Shown here: piece by piece, positions 16,977-25,124 of the stretch
Numbering within the stretch: the stretch's first letter is position 1
How the letters are laid out: each line of letters begins with the position of its first letter
Source: Microbispora corallina
Lineage (GTDB): Bacteria; Actinomycetota; Actinomycetes; Streptosporangiales; Streptosporangiaceae
DNA: 64,000 nucleotides
Direction: 5' to 3'
NCBI RefSeq assembly: GCF_016863035.1
Contig: NZ_BOOC01000025.1
Span: forward strand, 1-64,000
Notes under the pieces: model-generated
Databases searched by the model: none
Seen by the model: the letters and a program-made list of their open reading frames with translations, nothing else
Told to the model about the DNA's origin: nothing
Position numbers and translations under genes: made by a program

Positions 16977-18251
16977 ATGAGGGACGGTCTTATGAGCGAG
17001 AAGCTGGTCGTCGTCGGCCAGGGGTACGTCGGCCTGCCACTGGCCGTCCGGGCTGTGCAGGCCGGGTTCCGGGTCGTCGGCGTCGACGTCGACGAGTGGC
17101 GGGTCAAGCGCCTCAACGCCGGCGAGTCGTACGTCGAGGACGTCACCGACGAGGCGCTGGCCGCGGCCCACCGGACGGGCCGGTACCTGGCCAGCGCGGA
17201 CGTCGCCGACGCCGCCGGCTTCGACGTCTGTGTGATCACCGTGCCCACGCCGCTGCGCGAGGGCGTCCCCGACCTCAGCCACATCGGGTCGGCCGGACGG
17301 TCCATCGCTCCCTTCCTGCGGCCGGGCGCGACCGTGGTCCTCGAGTCGACCACCTATCCGGGGACCACGGAGGAGTATCTGCGGCCGATACTCGAGGAGG
17401 GCTCGGGGCTCAGCGCCCCCGGGGACTTCTTCCTCGGGTACAGCCCCGAGCGGATCGACCCCGGAAACCCGCGATGGCGCCTGGAGAACACGCCGAAGGT
17501 CGTCTCCGGTGTGGACGAGGCATCCCTGGCCCGGGTGCGCGCCTTCTACGAAGCCGTCGTCGAGCAGGTCGTCCCGGTGTCCGCGCCACAGGTGGCCGAG
17601 CTGTGCAAGCTCCTCGAGAACACGTTCCGGCACGTCAACATCGCGCTGGTGAACGAGCTGTCGGTCTTCGCGAGGCAGCTCGGCATCGACGTCTGGGAGG
17701 CCATCGACGCGGCGTCGACCAAGCCGTTCGGCTACATGCGCTTCACCCCGGGCCCGGGCGTCGGAGGCCACTGCCTGCCGATCGACCCGTCTTACCTGTC
17801 CTGGAAGGTCAAGCGCACGCTGGGGCACAACTTCCGGTTCGTGGAGCTCGCCAACGACGTGAACGACCACATGCCGGCCCACGTCGTCGGCCGGCTGACC
17901 CTGGCGCTGAACGATCGGCGCAGGGCCGTGAACGGCAGCCGTGTGCTCCTGCTGGGCCTGTCGTACAAGAAGAACGCCGGAGACTGCCGCGAGTCCCCGG
18001 CGCTGGACGTGGCCCGGCGCCTGCGCAGGCTGGGGGCGGACGTCCGGGCGGCGGATCCGCACGTCGACCTCGCCCTCGTCCCGGAGGGCGTGGCGCTGGC
18101 CGAACCGTCGCGGGCGGAGCTGGCCGCGGCCGACGCCGTCGTGATCCTCACCGACCACGACAGCTTCGACTACGGGCTCGTCCAGCGCGAGAGCGCCTTC
18201 GTCTTCGACACGCGCAACCGCTGCCGCGGCCCCAACGTCGAACGGCTGTGA
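16977..18251 (+). CDS. wecC: UDP-N-acetyl-hexosamine (ManNAc-type) 6-dehydrogenase, WecC-like
   Basis: 424 residues; ATGs at 16977 and 16992 are both plausible (GAAGG and GAGGGA upstream). It is a UDP-glucose/GDP-mannose dehydrogenase-family enzyme that oxidises C6 of a UDP-sugar to the uronate in two NAD+ steps. Visible: NAD motif GQGYVGLPLA, EYL-type central domain, KLLENTFRHVNIALVNEL, the catalytic Cys in GVGGHCLPIDP, and the C-terminal GLSYKKNAGDCRESPA. The form of these motifs and the neighbours (wecE, wecD, rmlA, rmlB) favour UDP-ManNAc as substrate; UDP-GlcNAc is possible. No UDP-GlcNAc 2-epimerase (WecB) is in the window, so ManNAc must be made elsewhere. It ends 26 nt from the convergent flippase fusion gene. 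Confidence 0.87.
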   Translation: MRDGLMSEKLVVVGQGYVGLPLAVRAVQAGFRVVGVDVDEWRVKRLNAGESYVEDVTDEALAAAHRTGRYLASADVADAAGFDVCVITVPTPLREGVPDLSHIGSAGRSIAPFLRPGATVVLESTTYPGTTEEYLRPILEEGSGLSAPGDFFLGYSPERIDPGNPRWRLENTPKVVSGVDEASLARVRAFYEAVVEQVVPVSAPQVAELCKLLENTFRHVNIALVNELSVFARQLGIDVWEAIDAASTKPFGYMRFTPGPGVGGHCLPIDPSYLSWKVKRTLGHNFRFVELANDVNDHMPAHVVGRLTLALNDRRRAVNGSRVLLLGLSYKKNAGDCRESPALDVARRLRRLGADVRAADPHVDLALVPEGVALAEPSRAELAAADAVVILTDHDSFDYGLVQRESAFVFDTRNRCRGPNVERL

Positions 18252-18277
18252 TCGCAGGGCCGCCGCCTGTCCCGGTC

Positions 18278-21200
18278 TCAGATGCCCAGCGTGACGAACC
18301 GCTCGACGACGACGGCGATCGTGACCAGGCCCATGAGCACCACCAGCCGGACCAGGCGGCGGCGCAGCCGGACGCCGCCCGAGCCGGTGATGGCGAGCAG
18401 CTCGACGGTGACGAGCGCGGCCAGCCCGATCCCGAACGCGGCGAGCCCGACGGGCGTCCACGGGGTGTACCAGGGAGGCGTCAGCGTGAAGTCGGGCGCC
18501 GGCGGCACCGACCCCGGCGGCTGGTCGCGCAGCGCGTAGACGGCCGCGTCGTCGTTGGCGTACAACGTCACCAGCTGCGGCGAGGACGACAGGGCGGCCC
18601 GGATCCGCGGGCCCCAGTCGTCCGGGATCCCTTCGCCGAGCGGGTCGGTGACCTCGAGCATCGTGTCCTGGCTGCGGGTGGCCAGCAGGTACGACCCCGG
18701 CCCCAGCGTGCGCAGCGCGGCGGCGACGGGCGCGACGTCGGACGGGTCGGGCGGGGGCGGGGTGCTGGCCCACTCCACCCGCTCGACGTGCTTCTCCCGC
18801 CACGGCACCACGCTGTAGCCGACGTCGTCGCTGACCCCGCCGAGCTTGGCGTCGCTCGGCGACAGCAGCAGGATACGGGCGCTGGGCTTGTCGCGGGCGT
18901 AGATGTAGTCGAGCGCCGCCGCCTCGCCGGTCGTCACCCGCTCGAACTGCTCGTTGCCGTACCGGGCGACGAAGAAGCCCCCCGCGAGCGCGAGCACGGT
19001 GACGCACGCGAGCGGCAGCGCCAGCCGCGCGCGGAGCAGGTCGAGCAGGGACGGCCTGCCGACCACCTGCCGCATGCCGCGCATGCTGCCGGGGGACTCG
19101 GGGAAGAACGCGTACGCCGCGAGCAGGCAGGCGCCGGGCAGCATGAAGAAGTAGACCCGCAGGCCCATCTCGCCGCCGTAGCTCTGCATGGCCATCGCCG
19201 AGACCGGGGTGATGGTGAGCACCATCGCGACCCGGTCGATGACCTTGCGGCGCAGCCGCCGGGCCACGCCCACGCCCGCCATCACGACCAGGATCAGCGC
19301 GAAGCCCAGCCGCAGCTTCAGGACGTACGGGTGGATGGGGTCGCCGGTGGAGGCGGCGATGCGGCCGGTGGTGTTCGCGCTCAGGTTGCTGAGGAGCGAC
19401 CCGATGCCGCCGAGCATGTCGTCGATGTGCCCGTACCAGTACGGCGTGGCCAGGTAGCTGACCCAGCCCACCGCGAACCCGGCGACGATCCAGGGGATCG
19501 TGCCGAGTGTGCACCGCCGGACGAGCACCAGCGCGAGCGACGCCGAGACCATCATGAACGGGGTGATCTGGTGCGCGGCGGTCGCGGCGGCGCCCAGCAG
19601 GATCAGCACGGCGTACAGGACGATCCGGGTGACCTTGTCGGCCGGGCGGGACGTGAACTCGCCGGGCTCGGCCTCGTCCAGGTGGCGCGCGATGCGGCGC
19701 AGCAGCCCGCCGGGCTCCTCGGGCTCTGGTCGCGTCTCCTGCCGCCCGAACCACGTCACGAGGACGGCCAGGAACAGCAGATACATGAAGTAGGTCGTGC
19801 CCTGCGGGGAGAAGTAGTCCTGGCCGATCCACTGCAGCGTGACGAACAGGACGGCGGCCAGCCACTTGGCCCGCCGGTCGGCCCGCATCCGGCGCAGGAT
19901 CAGCAGCAGCGGCACGAGGTAGAGGAGGTTCGAGGCGACCGGGACCCAGTTGACGAACTCGCGGAAGTTCTCCATCCCCATCGCGCCGCTGACGAAGGCG
20001 AACACCGCGAAGAAGCCGGGCCAGCTGAACCGCGCGTCGAGGCCGGGCAGGGTGCCGCCGGTCCGCGCGATGTACTCGATGAACCCCACGTGCAGCCACG
20101 CCGTCGGGAAGCGTGGCTCGGTCGAGATGAGCGCGGACGCGCCGTGTAAGCAGAACGTGATGGCGAACAGCTGGACCAGCAGCAGCACCGGGCGGTAGCG
20201 CCGCTGGGCCAGCGTGGCGAAGAACGCCACGATCAGCAGCGCGAGCCCGCCGACGGCGGCGGGCGGCAGCACGGAGACGAGCCCGAGGCCGTTCATCCGG
20301 TCGGGGTTCACCCCGGTCAGGCGGCTCACCGGGCCGAGCAGGGCGACCAGGTAGATGCCGAACCCCTCGGCCGCCAGCAGGGGGAGCAGCCATCCCTTGG
20401 CCCGCTCCGGCCGGATCGCGGGGACCGCCAGGAGCCTGTGCCACGCCGTCGTCGCACGGTCGGCCATCGTCGTCACGATGACCATGATGCGGTACGGCGG
20501 GGCGCCCCCGGGATCACCCGGGACGACCAGCGCCCGCAGCAGCGGCGGGGTCACCGCGGCGGCCGTGATGAGCTGCGCGACCAGCAGGGCGACGCCCACG
20601 CCGTTGATGCCGAGGCGGGGGAGCAGCACGACCGTCCCGGCGAACGCCAGGGCGCACATCGCCCCCTGGACGTACGCCAGCTTCCTTGGGCGGCTCTTGG
20701 CCCGCAGCACGCCGAGGTACAGCTCGATGACCGCGCGCGGCAGCGTGGCCAGGGCGGTCAGCCGCAGCAGCGTCGTCGCGTGCTCCCGGTGCGCCGGGCT
20801 GAACGCGGCCATCACGTACGGCGCCAGGACCACCGCGCCGAGGACGATCGGGCAGAGGATCACGAACGTCCGGGTGAGCGCCCGGCGGCCGTTCTCGGCC
20901 AGCCTGGCCCTGTCGAACGCGCCCTCGACGGTCAGCGAGGTGGCCATCGTGATCGCGAGCGTCTCGAGGATCGCCCCGAGCATCCCGACGCTGTAGTAGT
21001 AGTTGAAGGTCGCGGCGTCGACGAACGCGCCCACGATCACCGGCAGCAGGTAGGTGATCGCCAGGACGAACGTCGACCCGAGGTAGTCGCCCGCGAGGAA
21101 TCGGGAGAGCGTGCGGACCGCCGGGGGCCGCCGCCCGGCCGTCTCCCGCGCGTGCTGGGGGACCAGCCGCCCGAACACGAGCAGGTTGACCGGCAGCAGC

Positions 21201-21955
21201 GTGACGGCCACCGGCACGACCCACGACACCGTGATGCCGTCGCCCGGCAGCGCCTTCGCGAGCGCGACCAGCATCACGATCTTGACGATTCCGAACGATA
21301 TGTTCTCGATCGGCACCCAGGTCGCCTTGCGCAGCCCGGTGAGCGCGACGTCCTGCAGCGTGAAGACGACCCACGTCAGCACCGCGCCGACGAACAGCAG
21401 GCCCGGCCCGAGGCCGGCGAGGCTGCGGTAGTTGTCGCCCCACTTGTCGAGCGTCAGCAGGAACACCACGGTGGCCATCGCCGCGGCGCCCATGGACACC
21501 AGGTAGACGCCGCCGATGAACCGCGCCGTCGCCCGGCCCGTGTCGGCGATGAACCGGGTGAGCGTCCCGACGAAGCCGAGCGACGTGACGGCCGCGAGCA
21601 GGCGCATGGCACCGATGACGGCCATCGCCCTGCCGCCGTCCGCCGTGTCGTACAGGCGGGCCGCCAGGACCCAGTAGACGAGGCCGAGCACGCCCGACGC
21701 CCCCGCGTTCACCATCAGGGCGTACGCGTTCTTGAAGAGCGGGTCGTTCAGGCCGAAGGAGAACCGGCGGCGGGCGGGTGCGCCGTCGCTGGCCGCGGCG
21801 CTCTCGGCGCGGGGGAGGGTCTCGGTCACGGCGCCGCGCCCGCCCTGTGCCCCGCCGCCCGGTGCCCCGGCCCCGCCGGGGTGGTTCGGGCCGGGTGGAG
21901 GAGGTCGAGGCGGCGTGTCCCGGCGCCGTACGGCGGCAGGGCGGGCGTCCGCCAC
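18278..21955 (-). CDS. giant membrane protein: MOP flippase-like domain fused to GT-C/polymerase-like domain
   Basis: 1225 residues in one uninterrupted frame. After a Pro-rich leader, about 65-480 forms 12 or so helices like Wzx/MurJ-type polysaccharide flippases (FGLNDPLFKNAYALMVNAG, a VVFTLQDVALTGLRKA loop). A soluble loop about 485-525 follows. About 530-1225 is a second polytopic part with about 12 helices, a long loop containing the FSWPGFF and QYIGQDYF-like WIGQDYFSPQ segments, and a soluble tail of about 150 residues before the final helices. That architecture resembles GT-C glycosyltransferases or Wzy polymerases. A combined translocation and transfer role is inferred. The start (GTG 21955) is doubtful; a GTG near residue 43 (VTETLPRAES) is an alternative. 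Confidence 0.8.
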   Translation of the reverse strand: MADARPAAVRRRDTPPRPPPPGPNHPGGAGAPGGGAQGGRGAVTETLPRAESAAASDGAPARRRFSFGLNDPLFKNAYALMVNAGASGVLGLVYWVLAARLYDTADGGRAMAVIGAMRLLAAVTSLGFVGTLTRFIADTGRATARFIGGVYLVSMGAAAMATVVFLLTLDKWGDNYRSLAGLGPGLLFVGAVLTWVVFTLQDVALTGLRKATWVPIENISFGIVKIVMLVALAKALPGDGITVSWVVPVAVTLLPVNLLVFGRLVPQHARETAGRRPPAVRTLSRFLAGDYLGSTFVLAITYLLPVIVGAFVDAATFNYYYSVGMLGAILETLAITMATSLTVEGAFDRARLAENGRRALTRTFVILCPIVLGAVVLAPYVMAAFSPAHREHATTLLRLTALATLPRAVIELYLGVLRAKSRPRKLAYVQGAMCALAFAGTVVLLPRLGINGVGVALLVAQLITAAAVTPPLLRALVVPGDPGGAPPYRIMVIVTTMADRATTAWHRLLAVPAIRPERAKGWLLPLLAAEGFGIYLVALLGPVSRLTGVNPDRMNGLGLVSVLPPAAVGGLALLIVAFFATLAQRRYRPVLLLVQLFAITFCLHGASALISTEPRFPTAWLHVGFIEYIARTGGTLPGLDARFSWPGFFAVFAFVSGAMGMENFREFVNWVPVASNLLYLVPLLLILRRMRADRRAKWLAAVLFVTLQWIGQDYFSPQGTTYFMYLLFLAVLVTWFGRQETRPEPEEPGGLLRRIARHLDEAEPGEFTSRPADKVTRIVLYAVLILLGAAATAAHQITPFMMVSASLALVLVRRCTLGTIPWIVAGFAVGWVSYLATPYWYGHIDDMLGGIGSLLSNLSANTTGRIAASTGDPIHPYVLKLRLGFALILVVMAGVGVARRLRRKVIDRVAMVLTITPVSAMAMQSYGGEMGLRVYFFMLPGACLLAAYAFFPESPGSMRGMRQVVGRPSLLDLLRARLALPLACVTVLALAGGFFVARYGNEQFERVTTGEAAALDYIYARDKPSARILLLSPSDAKLGGVSDDVGYSVVPWREKHVERVEWASTPPPPDPSDVAPVAAALRTLGPGSYLLATRSQDTMLEVTDPLGEGIPDDWGPRIRAALSSSPQLVTLYANDDAAVYALRDQPPGSVPPAPDFTLTPPWYTPWTPVGLAAFGIGLAALVTVELLAITGSGGVRLRRRLVRLVVLMGLVTIAVVVERFVTLGI

Positions 21956-22129
21956 ACCGCTACCCGGCGGGGGCGCGTCTCCTGCGGACGCGCCTGCGGA
22001 CGAGACACAGCCAACCCCCCTGGACGGCGACGACGGGACCTGCCCGCCTGGACGGCGGGCCTCACGCGGCCGCCGGGCGGCGCGCCCCCCTGGCGCGGCC
22101 GTCCGGACGGAGCGGGAGATCCGGCGCGG

Positions 22130-22981
22130 TCACGCGGCCCCCTGGTCGGCCGCCTGGGAGGGCGCCGGGGAGGGGGCGGTCGCGGCGGACCGGGCGGACA
22201 CTGGGACCCTACCGCCACGCTCCCTCAGGATGGTCTTCAGGACCCGCCAGCCGTCGCGGACCGCGCGCAGGTTGCTGGAGCCGTGGATGCGGTTGCGCTC
22301 GTGGCTCGGGATCTCGTGGACGCGCAGCCCCGCCTTGGCGGCGCGGATGTTCATCAGCGTCTCCACCTCGAACCCGGCGCAGTCGGGGGTGAGCGCGTCG
22401 AGGTGCCGCGCCCAGAAGGCGTTGTAGCCGTAGCACAGGTCGGTGTAGCGGGTGCCGTACATCCGGTTGACCAGCGTGCTCAGCACGTAGTTGCCCAGGC
22501 GCCTGCTGGGCGTGATGTCGTCGCTGCCGCCGCCGTTGAGGAAGCGCGAGCCCTTCGCGTAGTCGGCCCCGGCCACCAGTGCGCCGACGAAGCGGACGAT
22601 CTCACGTCCGTCGGTCGAGCCGTCGGCGTCGATCATCACGATGATGTCGCCGGTGCAGGCCGCGAACCCCTCGGCCAGCGCGTCGCCCTTGCCCGTGCCC
22701 CGCTGCCGCACCACCCGGAGGCTCGGCCGCAGCATCCGGGCCACCTCCACGGTGTCGTCGGTGGAGTTCCCGTCGACGAGCACCACCTCGTGCACCCATC
22801 GCGGCAGCGTCGCGAACACGTGGGGCAGGTTCTCGGCCTCGTTCATGGCCGGCACCACCACGCTGACGCGTGGTGAGATCGCCATCAAGGGTGAAATCCG
22901 GATATATCCATCTGCAGCGGGCTTTACGGCGAACGACCCTAAAGGGGAGAGGGGGAGAGGGCGGGTGCTCTCGGGGTTCAT
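22130..22981 (-). CDS. GT2 glycosyltransferase (polyprenyl-phosphate sugar synthase type)
   Basis: 283 residues from the ATG at 22981 (MNPEST), with GGAGG 11 nt upstream. GT-A fold: VSVVVPAMNEAENLP, VLVDGNSTDDT, GKGDALAEG, and the metal-binding DADGS; then YGYNAFWARH and FEVETLMNIRA, typical of DPM1/UgtP-like cytoplasmic family-2 enzymes. It lacks C-terminal membrane helices. It should transfer a nucleotide-activated sugar to polyprenyl phosphate or a lipid-linked acceptor. It precedes the flippase/GT-C fusion on the same strand with a 174-nt gap, making it the likely donor enzyme for that membrane protein. Confidence 0.85.
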   Translation of the reverse strand: MNPESTRPLPLSPLGSFAVKPAADGYIRISPLMAISPRVSVVVPAMNEAENLPHVFATLPRWVHEVVLVDGNSTDDTVEVARMLRPSLRVVRQRGTGKGDALAEGFAACTGDIIVMIDADGSTDGREIVRFVGALVAGADYAKGSRFLNGGGSDDITPSRRLGNYVLSTLVNRMYGTRYTDLCYGYNAFWARHLDALTPDCAGFEVETLMNIRAAKAGLRVHEIPSHERNRIHGSSNLRAVRDGWRVLKTILRERGGRVPVSARSAATAPSPAPSQAADQGAA

Positions 22982-23402
22982 GGCGTGTGGATCCTCCGGG
23001 GCATTGTGCTGGCGGCGTCGTTGCACGTGGCACGGGCCCGTCGCGATAGGCGCGAGGGAATGGGACGTACCGGGGTGGCTTTCGCTGCGATCGCGGGAGC
23101 CGGACGGCGTGACCGTCCGAAAACCCGCGGAAACCCGAGATTACCGTCCCGATCTTGACTTGCGCGCGATGCCACGCGAATCGGCCGTCACCGTGATTTC
23201 GGTCCGGAACGTCATCGATGCCCCCACCCTCGCCGATAGCTGAAGAACGTCAGGCCCGCCCGTCGGCTCCGATCTCGGGGGACGAGCAGCGTAACCCGGG
23301 CGGCCGCTGATCGTTATACCTATCTGACCAAGTGCCTGAGCGGCTGTCAACGCGGACGTTCGACGCCCCCTTCGCGTGCACCGCCGTGGCCGAATCGTGA
23401 CG
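22982..23402. other. 421-bp intergenic stretch upstream of the GT2 gene
   Basis: No convincing gene on either strand. It lies between the PGRP gene (ending at 23403) and the GT2 start, both on the minus strand, so it should contain the GT2 promoter. A candidate is listed at 23322-23350. If that promoter is used, the GT2 mRNA has a 5' leader of about 330 nt; no known riboswitch was recognised in it. Confidence 0.5.
23322..23350 (-). promoter_or_regulatory. candidate sigma-70-like promoter for the GT2/flippase genes
   Basis: On the minus strand a perfect -35 TTGACA (23345-23350) is followed after 17 nt by TCAGAT (23322-23327). Spacing is ideal but the -10 is weak. Confidence 0.35.
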
Positions 23403-24218
23403 TCAGGGCGCCAACCCGGCGGCCCGCGCCGCACGGTCGCGGGGGCCGACGGCCGGCCCGTGCTCGTATGGCCGGATCGCCTCCGGAGGCGGCGCCGGCG
23501 GCAGGGCGAGCCGCGGCGCCTCGGGCTCGGCGAGCCGGGTGGGCCTGCGGCCGAGCCTGCGGGCGACGTCGTCGCGCAGCCGGGGCAGGTAGTCGTACAG
23601 GCGGTCGCCCGGGCAGGAGGTGCGGTTGAGGTCGCGGTGGCCGACGATCGCCTGCTCCGGGTCGAGACGGTAGCAGGCGCACAGCCAGGCGAGCAGCGCG
23701 GTGAGCGAGCCCAGCTGGGCGGCCGGGGGGAGCTCCGTCATGTACGTCCCCTCGGTCTCGATTCCGAGGGTGTGGTCGTTGTGGTCGGCCGCCTGGGCCC
23801 CGACCGCGAGCCCGCCCGCGGCCAGGGCGGGCAGCGTGCGGTTGCGGCCCTCCATGATGTGGCCGCCGCGGCTGACGGTGAACTGCTCGCCGATGTCCTC
23901 CCAGCCGTTGTGGCCCATGTGGTAGCGCTGGATGGAGCGCGACAGCCGGAAGGCGGCGTCGAGGTCGCAGTCGTCGGTGTTGGCCGTGGCCGTGTGGTGG
24001 ACGACGAGCCGGTCGGGGGCGTGGCCCACCACATCGGCCTTGCTCTTCGGCGGTGCGGCCCCCCACTCCGTGCGGTTGTAGACGCGGGGGCGGCGCGGCC
24101 GGCCCCGCAGCGGCACGGCGGCCGACGCCTCCGCCGCGCCGCACGCGAGGACGACGAGACCGCCCCCCGCGGACGCGGACGCGGCCGACAGGAACGCCCG
24201 GCGTGTCATCGCTGGCAA
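23403..24218 (-). CDS. Tat-exported PGRP-type N-acetylmuramoyl-L-alanine amidase
   Basis: 271 residues. A twin-arginine signal is present (MTRRAFLSAASA, then an Ala-rich hydrophobic stretch to about residue 35). The body is a peptidoglycan-recognition/amidase_2 fold: YNRTEWGA, then VVHHTATANT with a zinc-ligand His, YHMGHNGWEDIGEQF, and GHRDLNRTSCPG with the second His and the Cys ligand. It should cleave the MurNAc-L-Ala bond of peptidoglycan outside the cytoplasm. The start is taken as TTG at 24218, which has GGGAGG 6 nt before it; the ATG at 24209 would be 15 nt away. A Pro/Arg-rich tail of about 50 residues follows the catalytic domain. Confidence 0.9.
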   Translation of the reverse strand: MPAMTRRAFLSAASASAGGGLVVLACGAAEASAAVPLRGRPRRPRVYNRTEWGAAPPKSKADVVGHAPDRLVVHHTATANTDDCDLDAAFRLSRSIQRYHMGHNGWEDIGEQFTVSRGGHIMEGRNRTLPALAAGGLAVGAQAADHNDHTLGIETEGTYMTELPPAAQLGSLTALLAWLCACYRLDPEQAIVGHRDLNRTSCPGDRLYDYLPRLRDDVARRLGRRPTRLAEPEAPRLALPPAPPPEAIRPYEHGPAVGPRDRAARAAGLAP

Positions 24219-24425
24219 ATGCGCCCTCCCCTGTGAGCGCGGGCCCTCGGGGGCGCGCGTCCGGCGGGAGGTTGCATCGATATCCCCGGCCGTCGCCGCG
24301 GATATTCATGCGGACCGGAAACCGGTCACATGTCGACCGATATGTCCGGGCCATCCCCGGTTCCCGAATACCGCGACCGCCGCACGGAATGGCGATACCG
24401 GGCACAGAGGAGATAAATGGAAACG

Positions 24426-24902
24426 TCAGGAAATGGACGCCAAGAAACGGAGCCGGTCCTCGTCCGGCAGATGGTCGACGAACAGGACCCCGTCGAGGTG
24501 GTCGGCCTCGTGCTGGAGGACCCTGGCCAGCATGCCGACGGCCCGCAGGGTCACCGGCCGCCCGTGCATGTCCCTGCCCCTCGCCACCACGGAGAACGCC
24601 CGCTCCCTCGGCCACCAGACCCCGGGCGCGGACAGGCAGGCCTCGTCGGCCACGACCGTGCGCCCGGAACGTTCGAGCCGGGGGTTGACGAGGTGGCCGG
24701 ACCGGCCGTCCACGTCGTACGCGAGGACCCGGAGGGGGACCCCGACCTGCGGGGCGGCGAGCCCGGCGCGGCCCGGTCCGGCCCGCATGGTGGCGGTGAG
24801 CGACCTGACGAGGTCGCGGAGCGGGCGATCGAACTCGGTGACGGGCTCGGCCACGTGGCGTAACGACGGATCGGTGAACATGCGGATCGGCCGGACAGTC
24901 AT
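24426..24902 (-). CDS. def: peptide deformylase
   Basis: 158 residues from the ATG at 24902 (GGGGAG 5 nt upstream). It removes the formyl group from nascent N-formylmethionyl proteins. The three family motifs are present: AGLAAPQVG (about 46-54), EACLS with the metal ligand Cys89, and QHEADHL with His131, Glu132 and His135. The second motif reads EACLS rather than the usual EGCLS, a conservative change near the active site. At 158 residues it is slightly short, and it is probably a secondary deformylase. It is divergent from narK across a 222-bp region. Confidence 0.92.
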   Translation of the reverse strand: MTVRPIRMFTDPSLRHVAEPVTEFDRPLRDLVRSLTATMRAGPGRAGLAAPQVGVPLRVLAYDVDGRSGHLVNPRLERSGRTVVADEACLSAPGVWWPRERAFSVVARGRDMHGRPVTLRAVGMLARVLQHEADHLDGVLFVDHLPDEDRLRFLASIS

Positions 24903-24971
24903 GCACGCTCCCCACGGCGACGATGACACGAGAACGGAATTCCCCGTCCAGGGAGCGGGCAATCTTTGTTA

Positions 24972-25003
24972 AATCCATGTTGCATTCGTTATGCGTATGG
25001 ATT
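24972..25003. promoter_or_regulatory. hyphenated inverted repeat in the def-narK intergenic region
   Basis: Arms AATCCAT (24972-24978) and ATGGATT (24997-25003) flank an 18-nt centre that itself contains GCAT/ATGC. It lies in an AT-rich patch 70 bp upstream of the deformylase start. A regulator site or a small RNA hairpin is possible. Confidence 0.3.
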
Positions 25004-25043
25004 GCCTGTTTCGCCCGTGCGAGACATGTAACTGGTGCACAGT

Positions 25044-25062
25044 CGCACTTCGCCGAAGTGCG
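25044..25062. promoter_or_regulatory. 19-bp perfect palindrome upstream of narK
   Basis: CGCACTTCGCCGAAGTGCG, two perfect 9-bp arms around a single central base, 62 bp before the narK start. It covers the position expected for the -35 element of the candidate narK promoter (-10 TAGTTT at 25077-25082), so a bound protein would directly control transcription. The regulator is unknown; GlnR and NnaR are candidates from the pathway. Confidence 0.55.
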
Positions 25063-25082
25063 TAACGCGATCCTCCTAGTTT
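25054..25082 (+). promoter_or_regulatory. candidate narK promoter
   Basis: A -10-like TAGTTT (25077-25082) lies 42 nt before the narK ATG. With a 17-nt spacer the -35 would be CGAAGT, a poor match, suggesting an activator-dependent promoter that uses the overlapping palindrome. Confidence 0.35.
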
Positions 25083-25124
25083 CGGTACGGCTCCCGACAA
25101 GCAGCCGGACACGCAGGAGGAACG

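Noticed and set aside
16839-20444. A 1201-codon minus-strand frame across wecC and the flippase gene
   Set aside because: It overlaps two well-supported genes, in antisense and in an alternative frame, and has no recognisable domain.
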